From Streptomyces olindensis (GTDB taxonomy: Bacteria > Actinomycetota > Actinomycetes > Streptomycetales > Streptomycetaceae): 64,000 bases of DNA. Positions 8,671 to 17,666 of the stretch are shown here, piece by piece. The notes beneath the pieces were generated by a model that did not search any database, was not told the DNA's origin, and saw nothing but the letters and a program-made list of their open reading frames with translations. A program made the position numbers and the translations under genes. Position 1 is the stretch's first letter; each line of letters opens with the position of its first letter. The stretch lies in NCBI GenBank assembly GCA_000696115.1, contig JJOH01000001.1, positions 124,001 to 188,000 on the forward strand, given 5' to 3'.

Positions 8671-9651
8671 TCAGCGCAGGAACGGGTCGACCGCGACCGC
8701 AACGAAGAGCAGCGAGACGTAGGTGATCGACCAGTGGAACAGGCGCATCTCCTTGAGCTTCGCGCCCGTGATCTCCGCCTTCGCGCGGTTCTGCAGGCCG
8801 TGCGCCTCCCAGAGCCAGAAGCCGCCCGTCAGCAGCGCGACCGACGTGTAGAACCAGCCGGTGTAGCCGAGCGGCTGCAGCAGGAGCGAGACGGCGACCA
8901 TCACCCAGCTGTAGATCACGATCTGCTTGGCGACGACCTTGTTGGAGGCGACCACGGGCAGCATGGGCACGCCCACGCGCGCGTAGTCCTCCTTGACCTT
9001 CATGGACAGCGGCCAGTAGTGCGGCGGCGTCCAGAAGAACATGACGAGGAAGAGGATGATCGGCGCCCACGACATCGAGTTCGTGACCGAGGACCAGCCG
9101 ATCAGCACCGGCAGGCAGCCGGCGATGCCGCCCCACACGATGTTCTGCGAGGTACGGCGCTTGAGGATCATCGTGTAGACGACGACGTAGAAGAGGAGCG
9201 CGCCGAGGGAGAGCCAGGCACTCAGCCAGTTCACGGTGAGGCCGAACAGCAGCGTCGAGGCGATGGCCAGCGTGATGCCGAAGGCCAGGCACTCGCGCGG
9301 GCTGACCATGCCGGTGACCAGCGGGCGCTGCGAGGTGCGGTCCATCAGCGCGTCGATGTCGCGGTCGATGTACATGTTGAGCGCGTTGGCGCCGCCCGCG
9401 GACATGTAACCGCCGACGCAGGTCAGCAGCACCAGCGTCAGGTCGGGCACGCCCTGCTGCGCCAGGAACATCACCGGCACCGTGGTGATCAGCAGCAGCT
9501 CGATGATCCGCGGCTTGGTGAGAGCCACGAACGCCTTGACACGGGCCCCGAACGGCCGGTGGGCCGGGCTCTGGTCCGTCCCGATCTCCCCCATGGCCTC
9601 AAGGGCATGGGTGGTGCCCCCACCCGCTGGACGGGATTCAACGGCCGTCAC
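8671..9651 (-). CDS. ctaB: Protohaem IX farnesyltransferase (haem O synthase) CtaB
   Basis: CtaB transfers a farnesyl group to protohaem to make haem O, the substrate of CtaA, and is a UbiA-type prenyltransferase in the cytoplasmic membrane. It shows the Asp-rich prenyl-diphosphate site [15 protein letters not shown], the [16 protein letters not shown] segment, [20 protein letters not shown] and about nine membrane spans. I chose the GTG at 9651 (326 residues), which has AGGGG five bases upstream. The GTG at 9657, two codons earlier, is too close to that site. The gene is divergent from the transketolase operon across a 353-base gap. Confidence 0.95.
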   Translation of the reverse strand: MTAVESRPAGGGTTHALEAMGEIGTDQSPAHRPFGARVKAFVALTKPRIIELLLITTVPVMFLAQQGVPDLTLVLLTCVGGYMSAGGANALNMYIDRDIDALMDRTSQRPLVTGMVSPRECLAFGITLAIASTLLFGLTVNWLSAWLSLGALLFYVVVYTMILKRRTSQNIVWGGIAGCLPVLIGWSSVTNSMSWAPIILFLVMFFWTPPHYWPLSMKVKEDYARVGVPMLPVVASNKVVAKQIVIYSWVMVAVSLLLQPLGYTGWFYTSVALLTGGFWLWEAHGLQNRAKAEITGAKLKEMRLFHWSITYVSLLFVAVAVDPFLR

Positions 9652-10004
9652 GCACACCCCTACAGAGACATCCCAGCAAGCCTCACCCGTGTGAAGTCCC
9701 GGTAAAGGCTCGCGCGTACCACGCCACTTTAGACGTTGCCCAGAGTCGGACATTCGCGGGGGTCGGGTCGTGTTGGGAGGCGGCTTCCGAAGGGCGCGCG
9801 GAAGCTCGATTGAGCACCCGGATGAGCGGCTCCGTATTCACCTGTCGAATGCGGTACGGCCCAGTCAGGAGGCGGATCGGGATCGGCCCCGGCACTCTGG
9901 AGTGACTCGAAAGAACGCACGTCCCGCAGGGGTAGGCTCGACTGCGGCCGGTGGGCGCCCCGATACACCGGCATCCGACATGTGGAGAGGAGCCCTGACC
10001 CAGG
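9652..10004. other. Divergent ctaB/tkt promoter region
   Basis: These 353 bases between the divergent ctaB and tkt genes hold no convincing gene. They should contain both promoters. A good -10 hexamer TAGGCT (9933-9938) reads toward tkt with only a weak -35 in front. TAAAGT on the minus strand, around 9727-9732, could serve ctaB. A purine-rich GGAGAGGAG stretch at 9984-9992 lies about 12 bases before the tkt GTG. I see no strong palindrome or riboswitch. Confidence 0.5.
9933..9938 (+). promoter_or_regulatory. Candidate -10 element of the pentose phosphate operon
   Basis: TAGGCT lies 66 bases before the tkt start codon and fits the -10 consensus used by the main vegetative sigma factor in Streptomyces (TAGxxT). 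The region 17-18 bases upstream reads roughly CGAAAG and is a poor -35. The assignment therefore rests on the hexamer and its position alone. Confidence 0.35.
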
Positions 10005-12092
10005 GTGAGCACCAAGCCGACCACCACAGACCTCGAGTGGACCGAGTTGGACCAGCGGGCCGTCGACACCGCGCGTGTCCTGGCCGCCGATGCCGTACAG
10101 AAGGTCGGTAACGGCCATCCGGGTACGGCGATGAGCCTGGCGCCTGCCGCCTACACCCTCTTCCAGAAGGTGATGCGGCACGACCCGGCGGACGCCGACT
10201 GGGTCGGGCGGGACCGTTTCGTGCTGTCCGCCGGCCACTCGTCCCTGACCCTCTACACCCAGCTGTACCTGGCCGGCTTCGGCCTGGAGCTGGACGATCT
10301 GAAGTCCTTCCGCACCTGGGGTTCGAAGACCCCGGGTCACCCCGAGTACGGGCACACGACCGGTGTGGAGACGACGACCGGCCCGCTCGGGCAGGGTGTC
10401 GCGAACGCGGTGGGCATGGCGATGGCCGCCCGCTACGAGCGCGGCCTGTTCGACCCGGAGGCGCCCGAGGGCGAGTCCCCCTTCGACCACTTCATCTACT
10501 GCATCGCCGGTGACGGCTGCCTCCAGGAGGGCATCTCCGCCGAGGCCTCCTCGCTGGCGGGCCACCAGAAGCTCGGCAACCTGATCCTGCTGTGGGACGA
10601 CAACCACATCTCGATCGAGGGCGACACCGAGACGGCCGTCTCCGAGGACACCGTCAAGCGGTACGAGGCCTACGGCTGGCACGTGCAGCGGGTGGAGCCG
10701 AAGGCCGACGGCGACCTGGACCCGGCGGCGATCTTCGAGGCGGTCCAGAAGGCCAAGGCCGTCACGGACCGGCCGTCGTTCATCGCGATGCGTTCGATCA
10801 TCGCCTGGCCGGCGCCCAACGCGCAGAACACCGAGGCCGCGCACGGCTCGGCGCTGGGCGACGACGAGGTCGCCGCGACCAAGCGGGTCCTCGGCTTCGA
10901 CCCGGAGCAGAGCTTCGAGGTCACCGACGAGGTCATCACCCACACCCGCAAGGCGATCGAGCGGGGCCAGGCGGCCCGGGCGGTGTGGGAGAAGTCCTTC
11001 CAGCAGTGGCGGGACAACAACCCCGAGCGCGCCGCCGAGTACGACCGGATCGCCAAGGGCGAGCTGCCGGCCGGCTGGGAGGAGAAGATCCCGGTCTTCG
11101 AGGTCGGCAAGGGCGTGGCCACGCGTGCCGCCTCCGGCAAGGTGCTCCAGGCGCTCGGCGCGGTGATCCCCGAGCTGTGGGGCGGCTCGGCCGACCTGGC
11201 CGGCTCCAACAACACCACGATCGACAAGACGTCGTCGTTCCTCCCGGCGGACAACCCGCTGCCGGAGGCGAATCCGTACGGGCGCACGATCCACTTCGGT
11301 ATCCGCGAGCACGCGATGGCCGCCGAGATGAACGGCATCGCGCTGCACGGCAACACGCGGATCTACGGCGGCACGTTCCTGGTGTTCTCCGACTACATGC
11401 GCAACGCGGTGCGGCTGTCGGCGCTGATGCACCTGCCGGTGACGTACGTGTGGACGCACGACTCCATCGGCCTCGGTGAGGACGGCCCGACCCACCAGCC
11501 CGTCGAGCACCTCGCCTCGCTGCGCGCCATCCCGGGCCTGAACATCGTGCGCCCGGCGGACGCCAACGAGACCGCGATCGCCTGGCGGGAGATCCTGCGC
11601 CGCTGGACGAAGGAGTTCGGCAAGGGCCAGCCGCACGGTCTGGCGCTCACCCGTCAGGGTGTGCCGACCTACGAGCCCAACGACGATGCCGCGCGCGGTG
11701 GTTACGTCCTGTTCGAGGCCGACGGCGGCGAGCCCGAGGTCATTCTGATCGCCACCGGTTCCGAGGTGCACGTCGCCGTCGAGGCGCGCGAGCAGCTCCA
11801 GGGCGCCGGCGTGCCCACGCGCGTGGTGTCCATGCCGTCGGTGGAGTGGTTCGAGCAGCAGGACCAGGGGTACCGGGACAGCGTCCTGCCGCCGTCCGTC
11901 CGCGCGCGTGTCGCGGTGGAGGCCGGGGTGGGTCTGACCTGGCACAAGTACGTCGGGGACGCCGGCCGCATCGTTTCCCTGGAGCACTTCGGTGCTTCCG
12001 CCGACGGCAAGGTCCTTTTCCGCGAGTTCGGCTTCACTGCCGAGAACGTGGCCGCCGCCGCCCGGGAATCGATCGCCGCAGCTCAGCGCTGA
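10005..12092 (+). CDS. tkt: Transketolase
   Basis: Transketolase moves two-carbon ketol units between pentose, heptose, tetrose and hexose phosphates with thiamine diphosphate. The 695-residue length is standard. Visible motifs are [13 protein letters not shown] near the N-terminus, the thiamine-diphosphate motif starting GDGCLQEG and running to the Asn in LWDDN, the pyrimidine-domain segment [19 protein letters not shown], and the [20 protein letters not shown] loop. The GTG start at 10005 has a purine-rich site about 12 bases upstream. It opens the operon tkt-tal-zwf-opcA-pgl, so non-oxidative and oxidative pentose phosphate enzymes are made together. Confidence 0.97.
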   Translation: MSTKPTTTDLEWTELDQRAVDTARVLAADAVQKVGNGHPGTAMSLAPAAYTLFQKVMRHDPADADWVGRDRFVLSAGHSSLTLYTQLYLAGFGLELDDLKSFRTWGSKTPGHPEYGHTTGVETTTGPLGQGVANAVGMAMAARYERGLFDPEAPEGESPFDHFIYCIAGDGCLQEGISAEASSLAGHQKLGNLILLWDDNHISIEGDTETAVSEDTVKRYEAYGWHVQRVEPKADGDLDPAAIFEAVQKAKAVTDRPSFIAMRSIIAWPAPNAQNTEAAHGSALGDDEVAATKRVLGFDPEQSFEVTDEVITHTRKAIERGQAARAVWEKSFQQWRDNNPERAAEYDRIAKGELPAGWEEKIPVFEVGKGVATRAASGKVLQALGAVIPELWGGSADLAGSNNTTIDKTSSFLPADNPLPEANPYGRTIHFGIREHAMAAEMNGIALHGNTRIYGGTFLVFSDYMRNAVRLSALMHLPVTYVWTHDSIGLGEDGPTHQPVEHLASLRAIPGLNIVRPADANETAIAWREILRRWTKEFGKGQPHGLALTRQGVPTYEPNDDAARGGYVLFEADGGEPEVILIATGSEVHVAVEAREQLQGAGVPTRVVSMPSVEWFEQQDQGYRDSVLPPSVRARVAVEAGVGLTWHKYVGDAGRIVSLEHFGASADGKVLFREFGFTAENVAAAARESIAAAQR

Positions 12093-12126
12093 CGCTCATA
12101 TACGACACGTAGGAGATGGAATTTCC

Positions 12127-13245
12127 ATGACAGACGCACTCAAGCGCCTCTCCGAGGAAGGCGTCGCGATCTGGCTGGACGACCTGTCCCGCAAGCGGAT
12201 CACGTCCGGCAACCTCGCCGAGCTGCTCGACCAGCAGCACGTCGTGGGCGTCACGACCAACCCGACGATCTTCCAGAAGGCGATCTCCGAGGGCGACGGC
12301 TACGACACGCAGCTGACCGACCTCGCCGCCCGCAAGGTCACCGTCGAAGAGGCCATCCGCATGATCACGACGGCGGACGTCCGTGACGCCGCCGACATCC
12401 TGCGCCCGGTCTTCGACGCCACCGGCGGCCAGGACGGCCGGGTCTCGATCGAGGTCGACCCGCGCCTGGCGCACAACACGCGGGCCACGGTCGCCGAGGC
12501 CAAGCAGCTCGCCTGGCTGGTGGACCGGCCCAACACCCTCATCAAGATCCCGGCGACCGAGGCGGGCATCCCGGCCATCGCCGAGACCATCGGCCTGGGC
12601 ATCAGCGTCAACGTCACGCTGATCTTCTCGCTGGAGCGCTACCGCCTGGTCATGGACGCGTTCCTGACCGGCCTGGAGAAGGCCAAGGAGCGCGGCCTGG
12701 ACCTCTCGCAGATCCACTCCGTGGCGTCGTTCTTCGTCTCCCGTGTGGACACCGAGATCGACAAGCGGATCGACGCGCTCGGCACCGACGAGGCCAAGGC
12801 GCTGCGGGGCAAGGCCGCCATCGCCAACGCCCGGCTCGCCTACCAGGCGTACGAGGAGGTCTTCTCCTCGGACCGCTGGAACGCGCTGGAGAAGGCCGGC
12901 GCCAACAAGCAGCGTCCGCTGTGGGCGTCGACCGGCGTGAAGGACAAGGCGTACAAGGACACCATGTACGTCACCGAGCTGGTCGCGCCGAACACGGTGA
13001 ACACCATGCCGGAGGCCACCCTGCTGGCCACCGAGGACCACGGCGAGATCACCGGCAACACCGTCGCCGGCACCTACGAGCAGGCCCGCGCCGACCTCGA
13101 CGCCGTCGAGAAGCTCGGGATCAAGTACGACGACGTGGTGCGGCTGCTGGAGGAGGAGGGCGTCGAGAAGTTCGAGGCGTCCTGGACCGACCTGCTGAAG
13201 TCGACCGAGGCCGAGCTTCGGCGCCTCGCGCCCTCGGAGGGCTGA
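12127..13245 (+). CDS. tal: Transaldolase
   Basis: Transaldolase transfers a dihydroxyacetone unit from sedoheptulose 7-phosphate to glyceraldehyde 3-phosphate through a Schiff base. The 372-residue protein is of the longer actinobacterial/cyanobacterial type. It shows the N-terminal [15 protein letters not shown] signature and the active-site [11 protein letters not shown] with the Schiff-base Lys near 140. The ATG follows an AGGAGATGG ribosome site. The gene lies 34 bases after tkt and four bases before zwf, within one operon. Confidence 0.97.
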   Translation: MTDALKRLSEEGVAIWLDDLSRKRITSGNLAELLDQQHVVGVTTNPTIFQKAISEGDGYDTQLTDLAARKVTVEEAIRMITTADVRDAADILRPVFDATGGQDGRVSIEVDPRLAHNTRATVAEAKQLAWLVDRPNTLIKIPATEAGIPAIAETIGLGISVNVTLIFSLERYRLVMDAFLTGLEKAKERGLDLSQIHSVASFFVSRVDTEIDKRIDALGTDEAKALRGKAAIANARLAYQAYEEVFSSDRWNALEKAGANKQRPLWASTGVKDKAYKDTMYVTELVAPNTVNTMPEATLLATEDHGEITGNTVAGTYEQARADLDAVEKLGIKYDDVVRLLEEEGVEKFEASWTDLLKSTEAELRRLAPSEG

Positions 13246-13249
13246 ACCG

Positions 13250-14773
13250 GTGTCGAGCAGCAACCCGCTGCGTGACCCCGCGGACCGACGGCTCCCGCGT
13301 ATCGCGGGGCCGTCGGGCCTGGTCATCTTCGGCGTCACGGGCGACCTGTCACGCAAGAAGCTCATGCCCGCCGTGTACGACCTCGCCAACCGGGGTCTGC
13401 TGCCGCCGGGCTTCTCGCTGGTGGGCTTCGCCCGCCGCGAGTGGGCGCACGAGGACTTCGCGCAGGAGGTCCACGACGCGGTCAAGGAGCACGCCCGCAC
13501 GCCCTTCCGCGAGGAGGTCTGGCAGCAGCTCATCCAGGGCATGCGCTTCGTGCAGGGCACGTTCGACGACGACGACGCGTTCGAGCGGCTGCGCTCCACG
13601 ATCGAGGAGCTCGACAAGGCGCAGGGCACGGGCGGCAACTTCGCCTTCTACCTCTCCGTGCCGCCGAAGTCCTTCCCGGTGGTCATCCAGCAGCTGAAGA
13701 AGCACGGGCTGGCGGACCAGACCGGAGGTTCCTGGCGGCGCGCGGTCATCGAGAAGCCGTTCGGCCACAACCTGAAGTCGGCCGAGGAACTCAACAAGGT
13801 CGTCCACGAGGTCTTCGCCCCGGACCAGGTCTTCCGCATCGACCACTACCTGGGCAAGGAGACCGTCCAGAACATCCTGGCGCTGCGCTTCGCCAACACG
13901 ATGTTCGAGCCGATCTGGAACCGGTCCTTCGTGGACCACGTACAGATCACCATGGCCGAGGACATCGGCATCGGCGGCCGGGCCGGCTACTACGACGGCA
14001 TCGGCGCCGCCCGGGACGTCATCCAGAACCACCTGCTCCAGCTGATGGCGCTGACGGCGATGGAGGAGCCCGCCTCCTTCGACGCGGACGCGCTGGCCGC
14101 CGAGAAGACCAAGGTGCTCGGCGCGGTGAAGCTGCCGAAGGACATGGGCCGGGACACCGTCCGCGGGCAGTACTCGGCGGGCTGGCAGGGCGGCGCGAAG
14201 GTGATCGGCTACCTGGACGAGGACGGCATCGACGCCTCGTCGAAGACCGACACGTACGCGGCGATCAAGCTGGAGATCGACAACCGCCGCTGGGCGGGTG
14301 TCCCCTTCTACCTGCGCACCGGCAAGCGCCTGGGCCGCCGCGTCACCGAGATCGCGGTCGTGTTCCAGCGGGCCCCGCACTCCCCCTTCGACACGACCGC
14401 CACCGAGGAGCTGGGCTCCAACGCGATCGTCATCCGCGTCCAGCCGGACGAGGGCGTGACGGTCCGCTTCGGCTCGAAGGTGCCCGGCACGTCGATGGAG
14501 ATCCGGGACGTGTCGATGGACTTCGCGTACGGCGAGTCCTTCACGGAGTCCAGCCCGGAGGCGTACGAGCGGCTCATCCTGGACGTCCTGCTCGGTGACT
14601 CGAACCTCTTCCCGCGCACCGAGGAGGTCGAGCTGTCCTGGAAGATCCTCGACCCGATCGAGGAGTACTGGGACAAGAACGGCAAGCCCGCGCAGTACCC
14701 GGCCGGTACCTGGGGGCCCGTCGAGGCGGACGAAATGCTCGAGCGACACGGACGGAGCTGGCGCCGGCCATGA
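13250..14773 (+). CDS. zwf: Glucose-6-phosphate 1-dehydrogenase
   Basis: Zwf oxidises glucose 6-phosphate to 6-phosphogluconolactone while reducing NADP+, the entry to the oxidative pentose phosphate pathway and a main NADPH source for secondary metabolism. The 507-residue product has the Rossmann motif GVTGDLSRKKLMPAVYDL near the N-terminus, the EKPFGHNLKSAEELN segment and the active-site signature IDHYLGKE. The GTG start is four bases after the transaldolase stop. Its own stop overlaps opcA as ATGA. The neighbour OpcA is the known assembly and activating factor for this enzyme in actinobacteria and cyanobacteria. Confidence 0.97.
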   Translation: MSSSNPLRDPADRRLPRIAGPSGLVIFGVTGDLSRKKLMPAVYDLANRGLLPPGFSLVGFARREWAHEDFAQEVHDAVKEHARTPFREEVWQQLIQGMRFVQGTFDDDDAFERLRSTIEELDKAQGTGGNFAFYLSVPPKSFPVVIQQLKKHGLADQTGGSWRRAVIEKPFGHNLKSAEELNKVVHEVFAPDQVFRIDHYLGKETVQNILALRFANTMFEPIWNRSFVDHVQITMAEDIGIGGRAGYYDGIGAARDVIQNHLLQLMALTAMEEPASFDADALAAEKTKVLGAVKLPKDMGRDTVRGQYSAGWQGGAKVIGYLDEDGIDASSKTDTYAAIKLEIDNRRWAGVPFYLRTGKRLGRRVTEIAVVFQRAPHSPFDTTATEELGSNAIVIRVQPDEGVTVRFGSKVPGTSMEIRDVSMDFAYGESFTESSPEAYERLILDVLLGDSNLFPRTEEVELSWKILDPIEEYWDKNGKPAQYPAGTWGPVEADEMLERHGRSWRRP

Positions 14774-15876
14774 AGATAGACCTCACGGACACCACGGCCA
14801 GCAAGGTCAACAAGGCGCTGGTGCAGGGCCGCCGGGCGATCGGCACCCCGGCGGTCGGCATGGTGCTCACGCTGGTCATCGTGACGGACGAGGAGAACGC
14901 CTACGACGCCCTGAAGGCGGCGAGCGACGCCTCGCGCGAGCACCCCTCGCGCACGCTGGTGGTCATCAAGCGCGTCTCCCGCTCGCCCCGCGACCGTACG
15001 CAGTCCCGCCTGGACGCGGAGGTCCGGGTGGGCGCGGAGGCCGGCACCGGCGAGACGGTGGTGCTCCGGCTGTACGGCGAGGTCGTCGACCACGCCCAGT
15101 CGGTGGTGCTCCCGCTGCTGCTGCCGGACGCCCCGGTGGTGGTGTGGTGGCCGGTGAACGCGCCGCTCGACCCGGCGAAGGACCCCTTGGGGGCCCTCGG
15201 GCAGCGCCGCGTCACCGACACGTACGCCTCCGAGCAGCCCGTCCGGGACCTGGCCACCCGGTCCGGGACCTACACCCCCGGCGACACGGACCTGTCCTGG
15301 ACCCGCATCACGCCCTGGCGTTCGATGCTGGCCGCCGCGCTCGACCAGGTCGCGTGCGAGGTCAGGGCCGTCGAGGTGGAGGGCGAGGAGTTCAACCCGA
15401 GCTGCGAGCTGCTGGCGATGTGGCTCGCGGACCGGCTGGACGTGCCCGTGCAGCGCTCGCTGTCCGGCGGACCCGGTCTGACGGCGGTCCGCATGGACAC
15501 CAACTGCGGCCCGATCACCCTGGACCGGGCCGACGGCTCCCTGGCCACCCTCTCCATCGAGGGCCAGCCGGACCGTGCGGTGGCGCTCAAGCGCCGCGAC
15601 ACGGCCGAGCTGATCGCGGAGGAGCTGCGGCGGCTGGATCCGGACGACACGTACGCCTCGGCGCTGCGGTACGGGGTGGACCGGCTGAAGGCCTCGTCGT
15701 CGGTGCCGTCGGTGCCCAAAAGTGACGGGCGGGCACGACTCGCCCTCCCCGCTCCCGTTGAAGCGGCTGCGAAAGCTCCCGCTGCGGAGGCGACGGCGCA
15801 GGCACCGGTGAAGCAGGAGCCGGTGCAGCAGGAGCCGCCGAGGCTGGAACCGGTACGGAAGGCGACGACGAAGTGA
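14770..15876 (+). CDS. opcA: Glucose-6-phosphate dehydrogenase assembly protein OpcA
   Basis: OpcA promotes assembly or activity of glucose-6-phosphate dehydrogenase and is encoded beside zwf in cyanobacteria and actinobacteria. The 368-residue protein carries the family's VVVWWPVNAPLDP segment and the LAMWLADRLDVPV segment, and no membrane helix. The last 45 residues are a low-complexity Ala/Pro/Glu/Gln tail (APVEAAAKAPAAEATAQAPV and on) that looks disordered and is not needed for the fold. Its ATG overlaps the zwf stop and its stop overlaps the pgl GTG, so zwf, opcA and pgl are a coupled series. Confidence 0.93.
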   Translation: MKIDLTDTTASKVNKALVQGRRAIGTPAVGMVLTLVIVTDEENAYDALKAASDASREHPSRTLVVIKRVSRSPRDRTQSRLDAEVRVGAEAGTGETVVLRLYGEVVDHAQSVVLPLLLPDAPVVVWWPVNAPLDPAKDPLGALGQRRVTDTYASEQPVRDLATRSGTYTPGDTDLSWTRITPWRSMLAAALDQVACEVRAVEVEGEEFNPSCELLAMWLADRLDVPVQRSLSGGPGLTAVRMDTNCGPITLDRADGSLATLSIEGQPDRAVALKRRDTAELIAEELRRLDPDDTYASALRYGVDRLKASSSVPSVPKSDGRARLALPAPVEAAAKAPAAEATAQAPVKQEPVQQEPPRLEPVRKATTK

Positions 15877-16658
15877 GTACGGCACCGCAACTGGTCGTCC
15901 ACCGGGACAAGGAACTGATGGCGCAGGCCGCGGCGGCCCGGCTGATCACCAGGATCGTGGACGCGCAGGCCTCCCGGGGCTCGGCGTCCGTGGTCCTGAC
16001 GGGCGGCCGCAACGGCAACGGCCTGCTGGCCGCGCTGGCCGCGGCGCCCGCCCGGGACGCCGTCGACTGGAGCCGGATCGACCTGTGGTGGGGCGACGAG
16101 CGGTTCCTGCCCGAGGGTGACCCGGAGCGCAACGTCACGCAGGCACGGGAGGCACTGCTCGACTCCGTGCCGCTCGATCCGAAGCGGGTGCACGCGATGC
16201 CCGCGTCGGACGGCCCCCACGGCGGCGACGTGGACGCGGCGGCGGCCGCGTACGCGGAGGAACTGGCGGGGGCGGCGGGCCCGGAGAACCACGGCCCCGT
16301 CCCCACGTTCGACGTGCTGATGCTGGGCGTCGGCCCGGACACGCATGTGGCGTCGCTGTTCCCGGAGTTGCCGGCGGTCCGGGAGACGGAGCGTACGGTC
16401 GTCGGCGTGCACGGCGCGCCCAAGCCGCCGCCGACACGGGTGACGCTGACACTGCCGGCGATCCGGGCCGCCCGTGAGGTGTGGCTCCTGGCGGCCGGGG
16501 AGGACAAGGCACAGGCGGCGGCGATCGCCCTCTCGGGCGCGGGCGAGATCCAGGCTCCTGCGGCGGGAGCCTATGGCCGCAGCAGGACGTTGTGGCTGCT
16601 GGACGCCGCCGCAGCGTCGGAGCTGCCCCGTTCGCTGTATCCACCGGCTTCGGCTTAG
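15873..16658 (+). CDS. pgl: 6-phosphogluconolactonase
   Basis: This enzyme hydrolyses 6-phosphogluconolactone to 6-phosphogluconate, the step after Zwf. The 261-residue cytoplasmic protein has the family blocks VVLTGGRNGNGLLAAL, LWWGDERFLPEGDPERN and MLGVGPDTHVASLFPELP. In the last block most relatives I recall read DGH, where this protein reads DTH; whether this is general in Streptomyces was not checked. The GTG start overlaps the opcA stop (GTGA). It is the last gene of the pentose phosphate operon and is followed within ten bases by a strong hairpin. No gnd gene follows, so the next enzyme is encoded elsewhere. Confidence 0.95.
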   Translation: MSTAPQLVVHRDKELMAQAAAARLITRIVDAQASRGSASVVLTGGRNGNGLLAALAAAPARDAVDWSRIDLWWGDERFLPEGDPERNVTQAREALLDSVPLDPKRVHAMPASDGPHGGDVDAAAAAYAEELAGAAGPENHGPVPTFDVLMLGVGPDTHVASLFPELPAVRETERTVVGVHGAPKPPPTRVTLTLPAIRAAREVWLLAAGEDKAQAAAIALSGAGEIQAPAAGAYGRSRTLWLLDAAAASELPRSLYPPASA

Positions 16659-16663
16659 GCACA

Positions 16664-16684
16664 CCAGGGGGCTCCGCCCCCTGG
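16664..16684 (+). terminator. Hairpin terminator after pgl
   Basis: CCAGGGGGC and GCCCCCTGG form a perfect stem around a three-base loop, six bases after the pgl stop. This CTCCGCCCC-type hairpin is a common Streptomyces terminator without a U-tract. It is the inner hairpin of one arm of a larger inverted repeat (16667-16815) whose other arm carries a matching hairpin for the convergent permease gene. Confidence 0.75.
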
Positions 16685-16815
16685 TACCCCCGGGCCTATG
16701 CCCACCCACCGCCCCAAGCGGTCAGCCAGGAGGCTGGACTGGCGAGTTGCTCTCCTTCAAGGGCAGTTCCAGGTGGCGGATGGGCATAGGCGGGGGTCCA
16801 GGGGGCGGAGCCCCT
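16667..16815. repeat. Nested inverted repeat between convergent operons
   Basis: The block 16667-16704 (GGGGGCTCCGCCCCCTGG, then TACCCCCGGGCCTATGCCCA) reappears inverted at 16781-16815 as TGGGCATAGG, CGGGGGTCCA, GGGGGCGGAGCCCC. The arms are about 35 bases and match apart from two or three positions, around a centre of about 75 bases. Each arm is itself a hairpin. The layout would terminate both the pgl and permease transcripts. Confidence 0.75.
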
Positions 16816-16818
16816 TGG
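16798..16818 (-). terminator. Hairpin terminator after the sugar permease operon
   Basis: On the minus strand, CCAAGGGGC pairs with GCCCCCTGG (one mismatch) immediately downstream of the last permease gene, whose stop is at 16827. It mirrors the hairpin after pgl in the same gap. Confidence 0.65.
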
Positions 16819-16826
16819 TACAGCGG

Positions 16827-17666
16827 CTACTTGACCGACCCGGCCATCACGCCCTGCACAAAGTGCTTCTGGAACGCGAAGAACACGACGACAGGGACGA
16901 CCAGGGACACGAACGCCCCGGGCGCCAGGACGTCGATGTTGCTGCCGAACTGCCGTATCTGGGACTGCAGTTCAACGGTCAGCGGCTGCGACGCGCTGTC
17001 CGCGAACAGCAGCGCCACCAGCATGTCGTTCCACACCCACAGGAACTGGAAGATGGCCAGGGAGGCGATGGCCGGCCGCCCCACGGGCAGGACGAGCCGC
17101 GTGAAGATGCGCCACTCGCTGCCGCCGTCCATCCGGGCGGCCTCCAGCATCTCCTTCGGCATCTCGGCGAAGTAGTTCCGCAGCAGGAACACCGCGAACG
17201 GCAGGCCGTAGGCCACATGGAAGAGCACGACTCCGGGAATCGTGCCGAACAGGCCCAGCTGTCCGAAGAGTTTGGCCACCGGCAGCAGACCGATCTGCAC
17301 GGGCACCACCAGCAGCGCGACCACGACCAGGAAGATCGCCTCCCGCCCGGGGAAGTCCAGCCACGCGAAGGCGTACCCGGCGAGCGCCGCGACGACCACG
17401 ACCAGCACCGTCGTCGGCACCGAGATCAGCACCGTGTTCCAGAACGCCTGCGTGATGCCGGCGTTCCCCAGCAGCGAGGAGTAGTTGTCGAAGGACAGCT
17501 GCCCGGGGCTGGTGAACACCGTCCACCAGCCGCCCTTCGCCGTGTCCTCGGCGGACCGCAGCGAGGACAGGAACAGTCCGGCCAGCGGGGTCATCCACAC
17601 CAGCCCCACCACCACGAGGAAGGCCTGGACGACTCCGTTGCCCAGCCCGCGCCGCACCGCGTTCAT
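16827..17666 (-). CDS. Sugar ABC transporter permease (MalG type)
   Basis: A 279-residue inner-membrane permease with six predicted spans and the EAA loop EAARMDGGSEWRIFTRLVLP, which docks the ATPase. The N-terminal SLRSAEDTAKGGWW and C-terminal FVQGVMAGSVK ends are typical of the MalG/LacG branch of carbohydrate uptake systems. Its ATG overlaps the stop of the MalF-type permease as ATGA. With the binding protein and GH13 enzyme upstream it forms a glucoside uptake operon. No ATPase is encoded here; in streptomycetes such systems commonly share a remote MsiK-type ATPase. Confidence 0.93.
   Translation of the reverse strand: MNAVRRGLGNGVVQAFLVVVGLVWMTPLAGLFLSSLRSAEDTAKGGWWTVFTSPGQLSFDNYSSLLGNAGITQAFWNTVLISVPTTVLVVVVAALAGYAFAWLDFPGREAIFLVVVALLVVPVQIGLLPVAKLFGQLGLFGTIPGVVLFHVAYGLPFAVFLLRNYFAEMPKEMLEAARMDGGSEWRIFTRLVLPVGRPAIASLAIFQFLWVWNDMLVALLFADSASQPLTVELQSQIRQFGSNIDVLAPGAFVSLVVPVVVFFAFQKHFVQGVMAGSVK

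Noticed and set aside
9729..11987. 752-codon minus-strand open frame opposite transketolase
   Set aside because: Antisense shadow of a strongly conserved enzyme; no domain or start site.
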